This document shows, in pieces, positions 7,557 to 16,131 of a stretch of DNA of 23,486 bases. This stretch comes from Verrucomicrobia bacterium UBA1412 (GTDB lineage: Bacteria > Verrucomicrobiota > Verrucomicrobiia > Limisphaerales > UBA1412), in the NCBI GenBank assembly GCA_002305615.1, contig DBPU01000106.1, positions 7,360 through 30,845 on the forward strand, read 5' to 3'. The translations under genes and the position numbers were made by a program. The notes under the pieces were generated by a model. It was not told the origin of the DNA, did not search any database, and was given only the letters and a program-made list of their open reading frames with translations. Each line of letters starts with the position of its first letter. The stretch's first letter is position 1.

Positions 7557-8147
7557 ATGAACACGACCGGACCCGCTCACACTCCCCGCGCTGCCCGGCC
7601 TGCGGTATTTCTGGATCGTGACGGCACGATCAACGAGGACCTCCACTATTTGCATGAGCCCGAGAAAGTCATCCTCTGCCCGGGTGCCGGGGAAGGCTTG
7701 CAGCTTCTCCAGAGGGCGGGCTACGCCTTAATCGTCGTGACGAACCAATCCGGAGTGGGCCGAGGCTACTTCCCGCTGGAGGATGTCCATGCCGTCAATG
7801 ACCGGCTCTCGGAACTTCTCAAGCCGTGGGGTGTCGAAATTCTGGCCTATTATATCGCCCCGGAAAAACCTGAGGAGCCTTCCTTCGGCCGCAAACCCAA
7901 ACCCGATTTCCTCTTCCAGGCACGGGATCGCTTCGGCTTGAGCCTGAAAGACTCGTTCTTCATTGGGGACAAGAAGGTCGACCTGGAGACCGGGTGGAAT
8001 GCCGGTCTGAGGGAGTCTATTCTGGTGAGGACCGGCAAAGGGGCACGGGAAGAAGAGAGGGACCCGGCTCTGGCGCAGCGGGCGCATATCTGTGACAACC
8101 TGGGAGAGGCGGCCCGATACATCCTTTCGTTGGGCTCGGTGGCGTAA
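7557..8147 (+). CDS. gmhB: D-glycero-beta-D-manno-heptose-1,7-bisphosphate 7-phosphatase
   Basis: This HAD-superfamily phosphatase removes the 7-phosphate from heptose 1,7-bisphosphate, the step after HldA. In the 196-aa product the HAD motifs are clear: FLDRDGTIN (nucleophile D20, acid/base D22), VVTNQSGVGRG, the motif III Lys in RKPKPDF and IGDKKVDLETG. The loop before RKPKP, which in E. coli GmhB carries a Cys-His-Cys-Cys zinc site, is shorter here and reads IAPEKPEEPSFG with no Cys or His, so zinc binding is lost. The start lies 4 bp after the hldA stop, implying co-transcription. The pairing with hldA fixes the substrate better than sequence alone; related HisB-type phosphatases are the main alternative. 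Confidence 0.9.
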   Translation: MNTTGPAHTPRAARPAVFLDRDGTINEDLHYLHEPEKVILCPGAGEGLQLLQRAGYALIVVTNQSGVGRGYFPLEDVHAVNDRLSELLKPWGVEILAYYIAPEKPEEPSFGRKPKPDFLFQARDRFGLSLKDSFFIGDKKVDLETGWNAGLRESILVRTGKGAREEERDPALAQRAHICDNLGEAARYILSLGSVA

Positions 8148-8204
8148 AACGGCCCCTGTTTAGCCGGGTAAAAAGCGGTTTTTTCGAAAAATCCGGGAAA
8201 AGGG

Positions 8205-8232
8205 TTGTATTTTCCGGGCACTTCGCTATTAT
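8205..8232 (+). promoter_or_regulatory. Likely promoter of the tRNA-Pro gene
   Basis: A -35-like TTGTAT (8205-8210) and a -10 TATTAT (8227-8232, one mismatch to consensus) are separated by 16 bp. Transcription would start about 25 nt before the mature tRNA 5' end at 8266, a normal distance. The element lies in the gap after gmhB, so the tRNA probably has its own promoter. Confidence 0.45.
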
Positions 8233-8265
8233 CAAACCCCGTTGGCGTTATTGCCACAACTTGGT

Positions 8266-8343
8266 CGGGGCGTAGCGTAGCCTGGCTAGCGCGTCTGAAT
8301 GGGGTTCAGAAGGTCGAGAGTTCGAATCTCTCCGCCCCGACCA
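8266..8343 (+). tRNA. tRNA-Pro (anticodon GGG)
   Basis: The cloverleaf is complete. Acceptor arm CGGGGCG pairs with CGCCCCG, with the C1-G72 pair typical of bacterial tRNA-Pro. A D-arm with GCG/CGC follows, then anticodon stem TCTGA/TCAGA enclosing the 7-nt loop ATGGGGT (8299-8305). The anticodon GGG is at 8301-8303. The T-arm is GAGAG/CTCTC with loop TTCGAAT, then discriminator A (8340) and an encoded CCA (8341-8343). It reads the proline codon CCC (and CCU by wobble). Confidence 0.96.
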
Positions 8344-8399
8344 TTTTGCAGTGTTTCTTTTTTCCAACGTCTGATTAATAAGCAATTCACAGAAGACAG

Positions 8400-8432
8400 T
8401 CGAAAAATCATCTATTTTTCGATTGTTTTTTT
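8400..8432 (+). terminator. Rho-independent terminator after tRNA-Pro
   Basis: A 9-bp stem, TCGAAAAAT (8400-8408) and ATTTTTCGA (8414-8422), encloses the 5-nt loop CATCT. A T-rich run follows (TTGTTTTTTT, 8423-8432). The stem is A+T-rich, so strength is moderate, but its position 57 bp after the tRNA suits an end of that transcript. Confidence 0.55.
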
Positions 8433-8585
8433 CGAACCGTGACGGGGTTTCTTTTTCTGTCTGACCAGGCTCCCATTACGGGAGACATTTTAGGGTATTC
8501 AGTTTTAAAAATTCTTCTCGAAAATACTCCTGAACATTCCGCCCCTGGAAAAGATTTTATATATCGTTTGAAAAAACGGAAAAGA

Positions 8586-8830
8586 TGTCGGAAAAATTGA
8601 CAAGTGACTCTCCTGTGCTACTTTTAGATGAGGAAATTCCTGTGCTCGTGGGAGAGTTATCCATGCCGACACAAGATTTCTGAAATAAAATATCTGAGAT
8701 TTGTAATCTGCGAGAATGAAGAGTATGGCAGTCCAGGACTGTAATCACCGAGCTTGTAAGGGAAGGCTGCTCAGGTCAAGGGTCGGGCACGAACCGGAAA
8801 AGTCCAGTGCGGAGTTTTCCATTTTTTATT
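8586..8830 (+). ncRNA. Candidate structured RNA or leader before the sensor kinase
   Basis: The 565 bp between the tRNA and the sensor kinase gene have no convincing protein frame, but the + strand can form ordered helices. An outer helix TGTCGG/CCGACA (8586-8591 with 8666-8671) encloses ACTCTCC/GGAGAGT (8607-8613 with 8651-8657). Then come AGTCC/GGACT (8730-8740), ACC-GAGC/GCTC-A-GGT (8747-8753 with 8769-8776, one bulged A) and a terminator-like hairpin (8796-8820). An 8-mer CCTGTGCT is repeated at 8612 and 8639. The upstream GGACT (8736-8740) could also pair with AGTCC inside the terminator stem, allowing a switch. It matches no riboswitch or housekeeping RNA I know. No promoter is assigned. 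Confidence 0.35.
8796..8830 (+). terminator. Terminator or attenuator upstream of the sensor kinase
   Basis: Ten-nt arms GGAAAAGTCC (8796-8805) and GGAGTTTTCC (8811-8820) pair with one internal G-G mismatch around the loop AGTGC, followed by ATTTTTTATT. It lies 79 bp before the start of the sensor kinase gene and points the same way. It could end an independent small RNA or attenuate the kinase transcript. Confidence 0.55.
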
Positions 8831-8908
8831 TGGCATGACTGATACGTATACACTGATCGCAGTTTTGGGCGACCGTGGGCCGGACGGGCTACAAAGAAAG
8901 GGCAATGG

Positions 8909-11900
8909 ATGAAAAGGACTTTGAAATTATTAAAAGGTTTTATTGAAAAACGCTGTCAGGGGAACCGCTGCGTGGTGATGGGGCTGATGGTTTTCATACT
9001 GCTGGCAGGATCGGTCGGAACCTGGTGGCTGGTGGTCCGAGCCGACCGTGAGATGAGTGAGGAACTGCTGGGCCGTACGCGGCTGGCAGCCAAAGCCGTG
9101 AATCTGGAAAAAATCAAGTCTTTGACAGGCACGGCAGATGACGTAGAATCCACAAACTACCAACAACTTAAAGAACAGTTCGTAGCCATCCACGAAGCCG
9201 ACCCGAATTGCCGCTACGTTTATCTCATGGGGCGCAAAGCCGATGGAACCGTGTTTTTCTTCCTGGACAGCGAACCGGAGAATTCCAGGGACTACTTGCC
9301 GCCCGGACATATATATGAAGAGGTTTCGGCGGGAGATCTGCATGTTTTCGAGACGGGAATTGCGGCGGTCTTCGGTCCGGTCACCGACCGCTGGGGAACG
9401 TGGATCACCTCTCTGGTGCCAATGACCGATCCGGAAACAGGTGACATAGTCGCGTTACTGGGAATGGATATCGACGCCCGGGATTGGCATTGGAACGTGG
9501 CCGCGCGGGCCGGCTGGTCCGTGGGGATGACGCTGATGATGATGGTCGGGCTCTTGAGCGCGTTATTTGCCGCTGGGAAGGTCCCCTCTTCTCCCAAGCC
9601 GGTCATGCGCAGACTGTTGCCGTTTCTGACAGTCATGCTCCTGGTATTGATTGCCACCTCAGCCTATATCCTGTGGCGGGAACATTATGATCGCGTCATT
9701 GGGAGGACATCCCTGATAAGCACTGATGTGGAGTGGAGCTTGAAGGCCGCTTTGGAACGGCAGCCCCGCGGCATGGCAATGACCGCACTTTCCGTCGCCG
9801 TTGATCCCCGTGTACAGGAGGCATTGAAGGCCAAAGATGCTGAACTCATCCCGATCGACTACCAAAAAATGTTCGAAACGCTGCAACGGGGCCAATCTTT
9901 AACCCACTTCCTCTTCTATGACACAAACCGCATCTGCCTGAAGAGGCTTCACAAACCGGATTTGCGCGGGGACAAGATTGATCGTTTTACGACCCTGGAG
10001 GCTGAACGTACAGGAAAGGCTGCATGGGGAATCGAAATAGGATCGGTGGGGACAGCCGCTCTGCGATTGGTCCAACCTGTTTCAGAAGGCAATAAAATCG
10101 TGGGATATATCGAAATAGGCAAGGAGATCGATAATATTCTAAGGGAACTGCAGACGCCCTCCGGAGTGGAAGTAGCCCTCAGCTTAAATAAAAAGGCGAT
10201 GCGGCTTGAGGATTGGGAAGAGGGAATGCGTCGGATGAACCGCAATTCTGACCTGGAGCGCTTGCCCCACAGCATGATCATCTATGAAAGCAAGGGGCGT
10301 CTGCCAGACGTATTTGCACAGTTGCTGGACCATAGCCCTTCGGCAGAGCATCACGAAATACGAAGTTGGGATATCGTTAATGCCGGTCGGAACTGGAGCT
10401 TGACGATATCACCGCTTAACGACTCCTCCGGCAAAGAGATAGGAGATATCCTGATCATGAGCGACACCACGAACCTGAGGGCATCGTTCAAACGTGATAT
10501 CACTTTGGGAGGCATCGTGTCCGCGGTTATTCTGGCGGCGCTCCTGGGATTGAGCTACGTAGTGCTGCGCCACACCGACGCAGGCATCCGCGCCCAAGAG
10601 GCAAGGTTGCGTGAGAGTCGGGAACATCTCGCGGCGACGCTTCGTTCCATCGGTGACGGGGTGATCGCCTGCGACACGACCGGGGCAGTCGTAAGCCTCA
10701 ACGCGGCGGCAGAAGTGTTGACCGGCTGGAGCAATGCCGAGGCGGCCGGAGTATCGATCCGGGAGGTATTCCGCATTGTCAACGCCCAGAGCCGAGAGAC
10801 GGCGGAAATCCCGGTCTTTCGCGCCATTGCCGATGGGGTGAATGTCGACCTGGCCAATCACACGGCACTCATTGCCAAAGACGGTACGGAACACCAGATT
10901 GCCGACAGTTGCGCCCCCATCAAGGACAGCTCCGGCACGGTCAGCGGCGCGGTGCTGGTTTTCCGCGACGTAACCGAGGAATATCGGCAGCGGGAGGAGT
11001 TGCGGGAGAGCGAAGAGCGATTCAAACAACTTGCAGAGCAAAGCAGGACGATTACATGGGAATTCGACTCCGAGGGTCTCTACACTTTTATCAGTCCCGT
11101 CGTTAAAGAAATTTTAGGCTACGTTCCAGAAGAAATTATCGGCAAGATGCACTTCTACGACCTGCATCCGAAAGAAGGCATCGAAGAAATCAAGAAGATC
11201 GCATTCGGACTCTTTTCACGAAAAGAACAATTCCGGGAACTGCTCCGACCGTCCCAAAGCAAGAGCGGCGAAATACGTTGGTTCTCCACCAACGGAATTC
11301 CCCTGTTGAACCCCGACGGAACACTGCGCGGATATCGAGGCTCCTACACCGACATTACCGAGCGCCGGCTGATGGAGGAGGAACTCGAATCGGAGCGGAC
11401 GCGGCTTGCCGGTATCATCGAAGCTACGCACGTCGGAACCTGGGAGTGGAATATCCAGACTGGGGAGTTAGTTATCAATGAGCGCTGGGCGGATATCATC
11501 GGTTATACACTTGAGGAAATCAGCCCAATATCTATTGAAACCTGGATAAAATATTGCCATCCCGATGACCTGAAACGCTGCAACGAAAAGCTCGAAAAGC
11601 ATTTCCACGAGGAACTCCCCTATTATGACGTGGAGGTGAGGATGATGCACAAGAACGGCGGATGGGTCTGGGTGCACGACCGAGGCAAGGTTGTGTCATG
11701 GACCCCGGAGGGCAAACCGCTGCTGATGCTCGGCACCCATCAGGATATCACCGAGCGCAAGCAGATGAATGAAGCGCTGTTCAAAGCAAATGAGCGATTT
11801 ACGCTTGCCGTAAATGGTTCCAACGACGGCATCTGGGACTGGGATATCACGACCAACGAACTCTATCTGTCCCCGAAATGGAAACAGATTCTCGGCTATG

Positions 11901-13774
11901 AGGACAATGAGCTTGAAAACCATCATAATACTTTCATCCGCCTTGTTTATGAAGAGGACCTTGAGAAGGTGAATGAACATTTACAGCGCTATTTCAAAGG
12001 TGAGGCAAATGAATATGCCATCCAGTTCCGCATGATGCATAAGGATGGCTCTCTGCGGTGGATTCTTGCCAAAGGGGCTGCCATTCGCGACGAAAAGAAC
12101 AGACCTTTCCGCATGGCGGGTTCTCATAGCGATATTACCTTGCAGAAAATGGCTGAGGAGGCGATCAAAGCCGCCAAAACCCAGGCTGAAGCCGCCACAA
12201 AGGCCAAGTCGGTATTTCTGGCCAATATGAGCCACGAAATCCGTACTCCGCTCAACGGCGTGATCGGCTTCACTGACCTGCTCAGGAACACACAGCTTAC
12301 GCACGACCAGCGGTTGTATGTGGAAAACGCCAGCGTCTCGGCGCACTCCCTGCTCAATATTATCTCGGACATCCTCGATTTTTCAAAGATCGAAGCCGGG
12401 ATGATGACGCTCGAATATATCATGACCGATATGTTCCAGCTCTTTGAGCAAAGCGTGGACATCGTCAAATTCAACGCGGAAAAGAAAAAACTCGAAATTC
12501 TGCTCAACCTGGATGTCAATATGCCCCGGTTCGCGATGGTCGATCCAGTCCGCCTGAACCAGGTCCTTGTCAACCTGCTGGGCAATGCCGTCAAATTCAC
12601 ATCACAAGGCGAAGTGGAGCTCAAAGTGCGCTACAAGCCTCTGGAAAATAGCCGGGGAGTTTTCTCAATCTCGGTCCGGGATACGGGCATCGGCATCAGC
12701 AGGGAGCAGCAAAAGAAGCTCTTCAAAGCCTTTTCCCAGGCCGACTCCTCCACCACGCGCAAATTCGGCGGCACCGGTCTGGGGCTGACCATATCCGATA
12801 TGATCGTGGTGCAAATGGGCAGCAAGATTCAAATTGAAAGCATCGAGGGTAAAGGCGCCACCTTCTTCTTTGAGCTCAGCCTCGACACCGCAAAAGGAGA
12901 GAGGCGCAGCCATAAAGTCATTTCACATATCAAACGGTGTCTGGTCATCGACGACAACGCCAACAACCGGCTGATCCTGGAACATATGATCAAGAGCTGG
13001 GATATTGAATGTGAATCCTGCGCAGATGGATTGAGCGCATTGGATATTCTTGGTAAATCCAAACCGTTCGACATCATTATCTGCGACTACAATATGCCCC
13101 AGATCGACGGTTTGGAAACCATCCGCCGAATCCGGGAAAAAATGGAAACGGCGCCGGAGAAACAACCGGCAATTCTCCTCTACTCTTCTTCCGAAGACCC
13201 CGATATTCATAAGAGAAGCCATGATTTGGGCGTTCGCTTCTGCATCGCCAAGCCGGTGAAACAGGAACAGCTCTTTGCCTGCTTCGCTTCAGCCTACGAA
13301 CCGATACAGGGTGAATCAACGGTTGGGACTCCTGAGACCGAAACCAAACCGGAGAGCGATTCGGCAACGAAGAATCCCCCGTCCGGACCGGTGATACTGG
13401 TAGCCGAAGATATCCACCTGAACATGACGCTGGTGAAGGTGCTGCTCACAAGAATGTTCCCGGGCGCCGTAATTCACGAAGCCGGAACCGGCATGGCCGC
13501 GATACACAAATACCGTGAGTACCATCCTGACCTGATTCTGATGGATTTGCAGATGCCCGAAATGGACGGAAGAGAGGCGACACAGGAGATTCGCAAACTG
13601 GAACGGGATTCCGGCGAACGGGTACCCATTATCGCGTTGAGTGCCGAAGCCCAACCAGAGGAGATGGAAAGCTCTATCCAGGCTGGCATTGATGATTACG
13701 TCACCAAACCGATCGACGCGAAAAAACTGAAGGTGGTTCTCGAGAAATATTTTCGAAACAGACCGAAGGCTTGA
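8909..13774 (+). CDS. Hybrid sensor histidine kinase, two extracytoplasmic sensors, four PAS, two receivers
   Basis: A 1621-aa inner-membrane signalling protein. Order: TM ~21-43; a Cache-like domain ~45-195 with YVYLMGRKADGTVFFFLDSEP and TDRWGTWITSLVP; TM ~202-223 and ~234-256; a second outside domain ~257-520 resembling dCache_3 (FYDTNRICLKRLHKPDLRGDKIDRFT, shown only in part by RICLKRLHKPDLRGD); TM ~531-553; PAS domains ~572-690, 702-815, 833-950 and 963-1078. HisKA follows with phospho-acceptor H1109 (SHEIRTPLNG), then HATPase_c with N box NLLGNAVKFT, DTGIGIS and GGTGLGL. Receiver 1 has D1393 and lysine in AKPVKQ; receiver 2 has D1546 and TKPID. There is no HPt or DNA-binding output, so phosphate must pass to a separate partner. 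GAAAGGG (8896-8902) precedes the ATG. The ligand is unknown; small carboxylates or amino acids are usual for Cache domains. Confidence 0.93.
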   Translation: MKRTLKLLKGFIEKRCQGNRCVVMGLMVFILLAGSVGTWWLVVRADREMSEELLGRTRLAAKAVNLEKIKSLTGTADDVESTNYQQLKEQFVAIHEADPNCRYVYLMGRKADGTVFFFLDSEPENSRDYLPPGHIYEEVSAGDLHVFETGIAAVFGPVTDRWGTWITSLVPMTDPETGDIVALLGMDIDARDWHWNVAARAGWSVGMTLMMMVGLLSALFAAGKVPSSPKPVMRRLLPFLTVMLLVLIATSAYILWREHYDRVIGRTSLISTDVEWSLKAALERQPRGMAMTALSVAVDPRVQEALKAKDAELIPIDYQKMFETLQRGQSLTHFLFYDTNRICLKRLHKPDLRGDKIDRFTTLEAERTGKAAWGIEIGSVGTAALRLVQPVSEGNKIVGYIEIGKEIDNILRELQTPSGVEVALSLNKKAMRLEDWEEGMRRMNRNSDLERLPHSMIIYESKGRLPDVFAQLLDHSPSAEHHEIRSWDIVNAGRNWSLTISPLNDSSGKEIGDILIMSDTTNLRASFKRDITLGGIVSAVILAALLGLSYVVLRHTDAGIRAQEARLRESREHLAATLRSIGDGVIACDTTGAVVSLNAAAEVLTGWSNAEAAGVSIREVFRIVNAQSRETAEIPVFRAIADGVNVDLANHTALIAKDGTEHQIADSCAPIKDSSGTVSGAVLVFRDVTEEYRQREELRESEERFKQLAEQSRTITWEFDSEGLYTFISPVVKEILGYVPEEIIGKMHFYDLHPKEGIEEIKKIAFGLFSRKEQFRELLRPSQSKSGEIRWFSTNGIPLLNPDGTLRGYRGSYTDITERRLMEEELESERTRLAGIIEATHVGTWEWNIQTGELVINERWADIIGYTLEEISPISIETWIKYCHPDDLKRCNEKLEKHFHEELPYYDVEVRMMHKNGGWVWVHDRGKVVSWTPEGKPLLMLGTHQDITERKQMNEALFKANERFTLAVNGSNDGIWDWDITTNELYLSPKWKQILGYEDNELENHHNTFIRLVYEEDLEKVNEHLQRYFKGEANEYAIQFRMMHKDGSLRWILAKGAAIRDEKNRPFRMAGSHSDITLQKMAEEAIKAAKTQAEAATKAKSVFLANMSHEIRTPLNGVIGFTDLLRNTQLTHDQRLYVENASVSAHSLLNIISDILDFSKIEAGMMTLEYIMTDMFQLFEQSVDIVKFNAEKKKLEILLNLDVNMPRFAMVDPVRLNQVLVNLLGNAVKFTSQGEVELKVRYKPLENSRGVFSISVRDTGIGISREQQKKLFKAFSQADSSTTRKFGGTGLGLTISDMIVVQMGSKIQIESIEGKGATFFFELSLDTAKGERRSHKVISHIKRCLVIDDNANNRLILEHMIKSWDIECESCADGLSALDILGKSKPFDIIICDYNMPQIDGLETIRRIREKMETAPEKQPAILLYSSSEDPDIHKRSHDLGVRFCIAKPVKQEQLFACFASAYEPIQGESTVGTPETETKPESDSATKNPPSGPVILVAEDIHLNMTLVKVLLTRMFPGAVIHEAGTGMAAIHKYREYHPDLILMDLQMPEMDGREATQEIRKLERDSGERVPIIALSAEAQPEEMESSIQAGIDDYVTKPIDAKKLKVVLEKYFRNRPKA

Positions 13775-13834
13775 TTATAAGCCCGGGCGATCAGAAGGGC
13801 CGTTTGCAAGCAGAGGCTGCCGATCAGATTGAAT

Positions 13835-13864
13835 TCCTCCTCAAAATCACGGGGAGGATTTTTA
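13835..13864 (+). terminator. Terminator after the sensor kinase
   Basis: TCCTCC (13835-13840) and GGAGGA (13853-13858) form a 6-bp stem with a 12-nt loop, directly followed by a T-rich run (TTTTTA). It lies 60 bp past the kinase stop and just before a promoter-like sequence for the next gene. Confidence 0.5.
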
Positions 13865-13865
13865 C

Positions 13866-13894
13866 TTTACATGAGAAGGTTGTGACTTTACTAT
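13866..13894 (+). promoter_or_regulatory. Candidate promoter of the LRR surface protein gene
   Basis: TTTACA (13866-13871) and TACTAT (13889-13894) are separated by 17 bp, each with one or two mismatches to sigma-70 consensus. It lies between the upstream terminator and the chosen start at 13947. Assigned by eye only. Confidence 0.3.
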
Positions 13895-13946
13895 GATACA
13901 AGTTCCTCATTCTTGAAATTTGGGAACGCAAATAAGAAAACAACTT

Positions 13947-16064
13947 ATGAAAGAAAAGAATATACCCTTTTTAGGCGCACCGTCGCGCTTAATTCCGTTA
14001 TTCATCGTCATGGCATCGCTTCTGGTTTTGCCGGAAGTGCAGGCTGAAATTGGCGGCACCTTCACGAACAATGGGCTGACCTACACCGTTCAAACCGAAG
14101 AGACGGATACCAAAACGGGAACGGTCTCTGTCGCGCCGGAATCCCTGGAGATATCCGGTGAAATCGTGATTCCCGCCCTGGTCCTCAACGAGGAGATCAA
14201 CTATTCAGTGACCACTATTCTGCAACGCGCATTCTACGGTTGCAACAGCCTGACGAGCATCACTATCGGCGACAACGTTACCGCAATCGGAAGCAATGCA
14301 TTTGCAAATTGCAGCAGTCTGAAAACGATAACGATAGGCGACGGGGTCACTGAAGTGGGAGGCAATGCGTTCGCCAACTGCAAAGTTCTGGAAAATGTAA
14401 TAATAGGCGACGGGGTCACTTCTATTCGCTTTAACGCGTTCTCTGAGTGCGGCAGTCTGGCAAGCGTCACTATCCCTGACAGCGTCACTTATATTGATCA
14501 CCACGCATTCTACGGATGCACCAATCTGACAAGTGTGGCCCTGGGCAATGGCCTCACCGAAATCGGGGAAGGCGCCTTCGTCAAATGCACCCGTCTGCCA
14601 AGCATAGAAATTCCTGACAGCGTCACTCTCTTGGGACGCACCGCATTCTCCTACTGCACAAACCTGACAAATGTAAAAATAGGCAGCGGAATTACTGAAA
14701 TCAGTTATGAGGCATTTTCCTGGTGCAGCAGTCTGGCAAATGTAGAAATCCCGGAGAGTGTCACCACCATCGGTTCTTATGCATTCTATGGATGTACCGG
14801 CCTGCCGGGCATAGTAATTCCGAATAGCGTCACCTCGATTGGGATCGCCGCATTCTATGAATGCAGCAGTCTGACAAGTTTGGATATTCCCGATAGCGTC
14901 ACCTCTATTGCAGACAGAGCGTTCCAGGCCTGCTTCAGTCTGACGAGCCTGAAAATAGGCAGCGGCATTACCGAAATTGGTTTTGAGACATTCTCCCTGT
15001 GCAGCAGCCTGACAGATCTGGTCATCCCCAAGAGTATTACTTCCATTGGCAGGGGCGCATTCGATGGATGCAGCAGTCTGGCGTACATCGAAATCCCGGA
15101 GAGTGTCCGTGTGATCGGCACCGCCTCATTCGGCAGATGCACGAATCTCAAAAGCATCACCCTTCCGTCCAGCATCGCATTCCTGGGAGATAGAGCATTC
15201 CAGTATTGCCCGAATCTGACGGACGTTTATTTCAAAGGAAACGCGCCGGAACTATCCGCGGAAAATTCTTTTTTTGCCCCGGTGACAATTTACTACAGAG
15301 CCGGGACGACCGGGTGGACAAATCCCTGGGATGGACGGCCCACAGCGTTGTGGAAGACGGCTCCTGATATTATTGATCAACCGCTGAGCCAAGCCGTAAT
15401 GGAGGGAGCTTCGGTCACCTTTAGTGTCATTGCGATCGGAACCGAACCCTTCAGTTATCAATGGTATAAAGATGGAGTCGCACTTGAGAATGAGGTCAAC
15501 CCAAGCTACATGATCGAAAGCGTGAGCGCTGAACACCTGGGCGATTACACCGTGGTCGTTTCCAATGAATTGGGTGAGACGACGAGTACCGCAGCCACAC
15601 TCACTCTGGCGCAACCTCGCCGTGCGGCAGCAACGGTTCAGGTCGTCGATGGCGCAATTACGGGCCTCACCATTACTGATGGAGGTTATGGATACAGCCG
15701 GGTACCTAATGTGAGAATCAGAGATGAATCAGGAACAGGTTTTGAAGGTCATTGCATTGTTGAAAACGGAATCGTTGTCGGAATCGTGATCGATAACCCC
15801 GGTTCAAATTATTCGAGTGAGGCCACCATTCTGATTGGAAGTCCGGGGATCAACAGCAGTCTGGAAATCGGGACATCAGAATTAAATGCAGGGGTAAGAA
15901 TAACGATGCATCTAGCCCTGGGGATGGAATACCAGCTCTGGAGCTCGGTTGACTGCGTTGATTGGACACAAGAAGGAGAACCCTTCACCGCCGAAGAGGA
16001 AGAAATGGATATTCTCCGGGAGACTGAAGGAAACGGTAGATTCTTCAAGCTGCAGGAAATCTAA
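13947..16064 (+). CDS. Secreted BspA-type leucine-rich repeat protein with Ig domain
   Basis: A 705-aa exported protein. A signal peptide spans ~1-35 (hydrophobic LIPLFIVMASLLVL, likely cleavage after EVQA). A short beta region leads to 15 LRR_5/BspA repeats of 23 residues (residues ~95-439; consensus AFYGCSSLTSI-IPDSVTSIG). An Ig-like domain follows (~473-558, with TFSV and SYQWYKDG and a GDYTVVVSNELG strand), then a ~75-residue module with the paired motif DGGYGYSRVPNV / NPGSNYSSEATI, and a C-terminal segment ending YQLWSS...WTQEGEPFT...GRFFKLQEI, a pattern I associate with Verrucomicrobiota exported proteins. Roles in adhesion or surface display are inferred from BspA homologs. The ATG at 13947 is preferred over an upstream in-frame TTG (13920) because it gives a cleaner signal peptide. 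The Ig module resembles that of the protein encoded at 21208. Confidence 0.9.
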   Translation: MKEKNIPFLGAPSRLIPLFIVMASLLVLPEVQAEIGGTFTNNGLTYTVQTEETDTKTGTVSVAPESLEISGEIVIPALVLNEEINYSVTTILQRAFYGCNSLTSITIGDNVTAIGSNAFANCSSLKTITIGDGVTEVGGNAFANCKVLENVIIGDGVTSIRFNAFSECGSLASVTIPDSVTYIDHHAFYGCTNLTSVALGNGLTEIGEGAFVKCTRLPSIEIPDSVTLLGRTAFSYCTNLTNVKIGSGITEISYEAFSWCSSLANVEIPESVTTIGSYAFYGCTGLPGIVIPNSVTSIGIAAFYECSSLTSLDIPDSVTSIADRAFQACFSLTSLKIGSGITEIGFETFSLCSSLTDLVIPKSITSIGRGAFDGCSSLAYIEIPESVRVIGTASFGRCTNLKSITLPSSIAFLGDRAFQYCPNLTDVYFKGNAPELSAENSFFAPVTIYYRAGTTGWTNPWDGRPTALWKTAPDIIDQPLSQAVMEGASVTFSVIAIGTEPFSYQWYKDGVALENEVNPSYMIESVSAEHLGDYTVVVSNELGETTSTAATLTLAQPRRAAATVQVVDGAITGLTITDGGYGYSRVPNVRIRDESGTGFEGHCIVENGIVVGIVIDNPGSNYSSEATILIGSPGINSSLEIGTSELNAGVRITMHLALGMEYQLWSSVDCVDWTQEGEPFTAEEEEMDILRETEGNGRFFKLQEI
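14229..15263 (+). repeat. Fifteen 69-bp coding repeats (BspA LRR)
   Basis: Each unit encodes 23 residues starting at an [AST]-F-x(2)-C core (AFYGC, AFANC, AFSEC, AFVKC, AFSWC, TFSLC and so on). The first and fifteenth units start at 14229 and 15195, exactly 14 x 69 bp apart, so no indel has accumulated across the array. Codons have diverged between units, but short stretches such as GCAGCAGTCTG recur. Confidence 0.9.
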
Positions 16065-16095
16065 GCTTATTCGAGATTCGCAATAAAACGAAACG

Positions 16096-16131
16096 GAGCC
16101 GAAGATGTAACTATGTTTTCGGCTCTTTTTT
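16096..16131 (+). terminator. Strong terminator after the LRR gene
   Basis: A perfect 8-bp stem GAGCCGAA (16096-16103) / TTCGGCTC (16118-16125), a 14-nt loop and a run of six T (16126-16131). It is 31 bp downstream of the stop codon and directly abuts the decamer repeat element. Confidence 0.85.

Noticed and set aside
8150..8222. Hairpins between gmhB and the tRNA as a terminator of the heptose operon.
   Set aside because: The pairing has mismatches or almost no loop, and no T run follows.
8461..8830. RNase P RNA, SRP RNA or a cobalamin or cyclic-di-GMP riboswitch.
   Set aside because: None of the invariant core sequences of these families could be found on either strand.
14229..15263. The regularly spaced repeats as a CRISPR array.
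   Set aside because: The 69-bp units are in-frame LRR codons without constant repeats and unique spacers; no cas gene is present.
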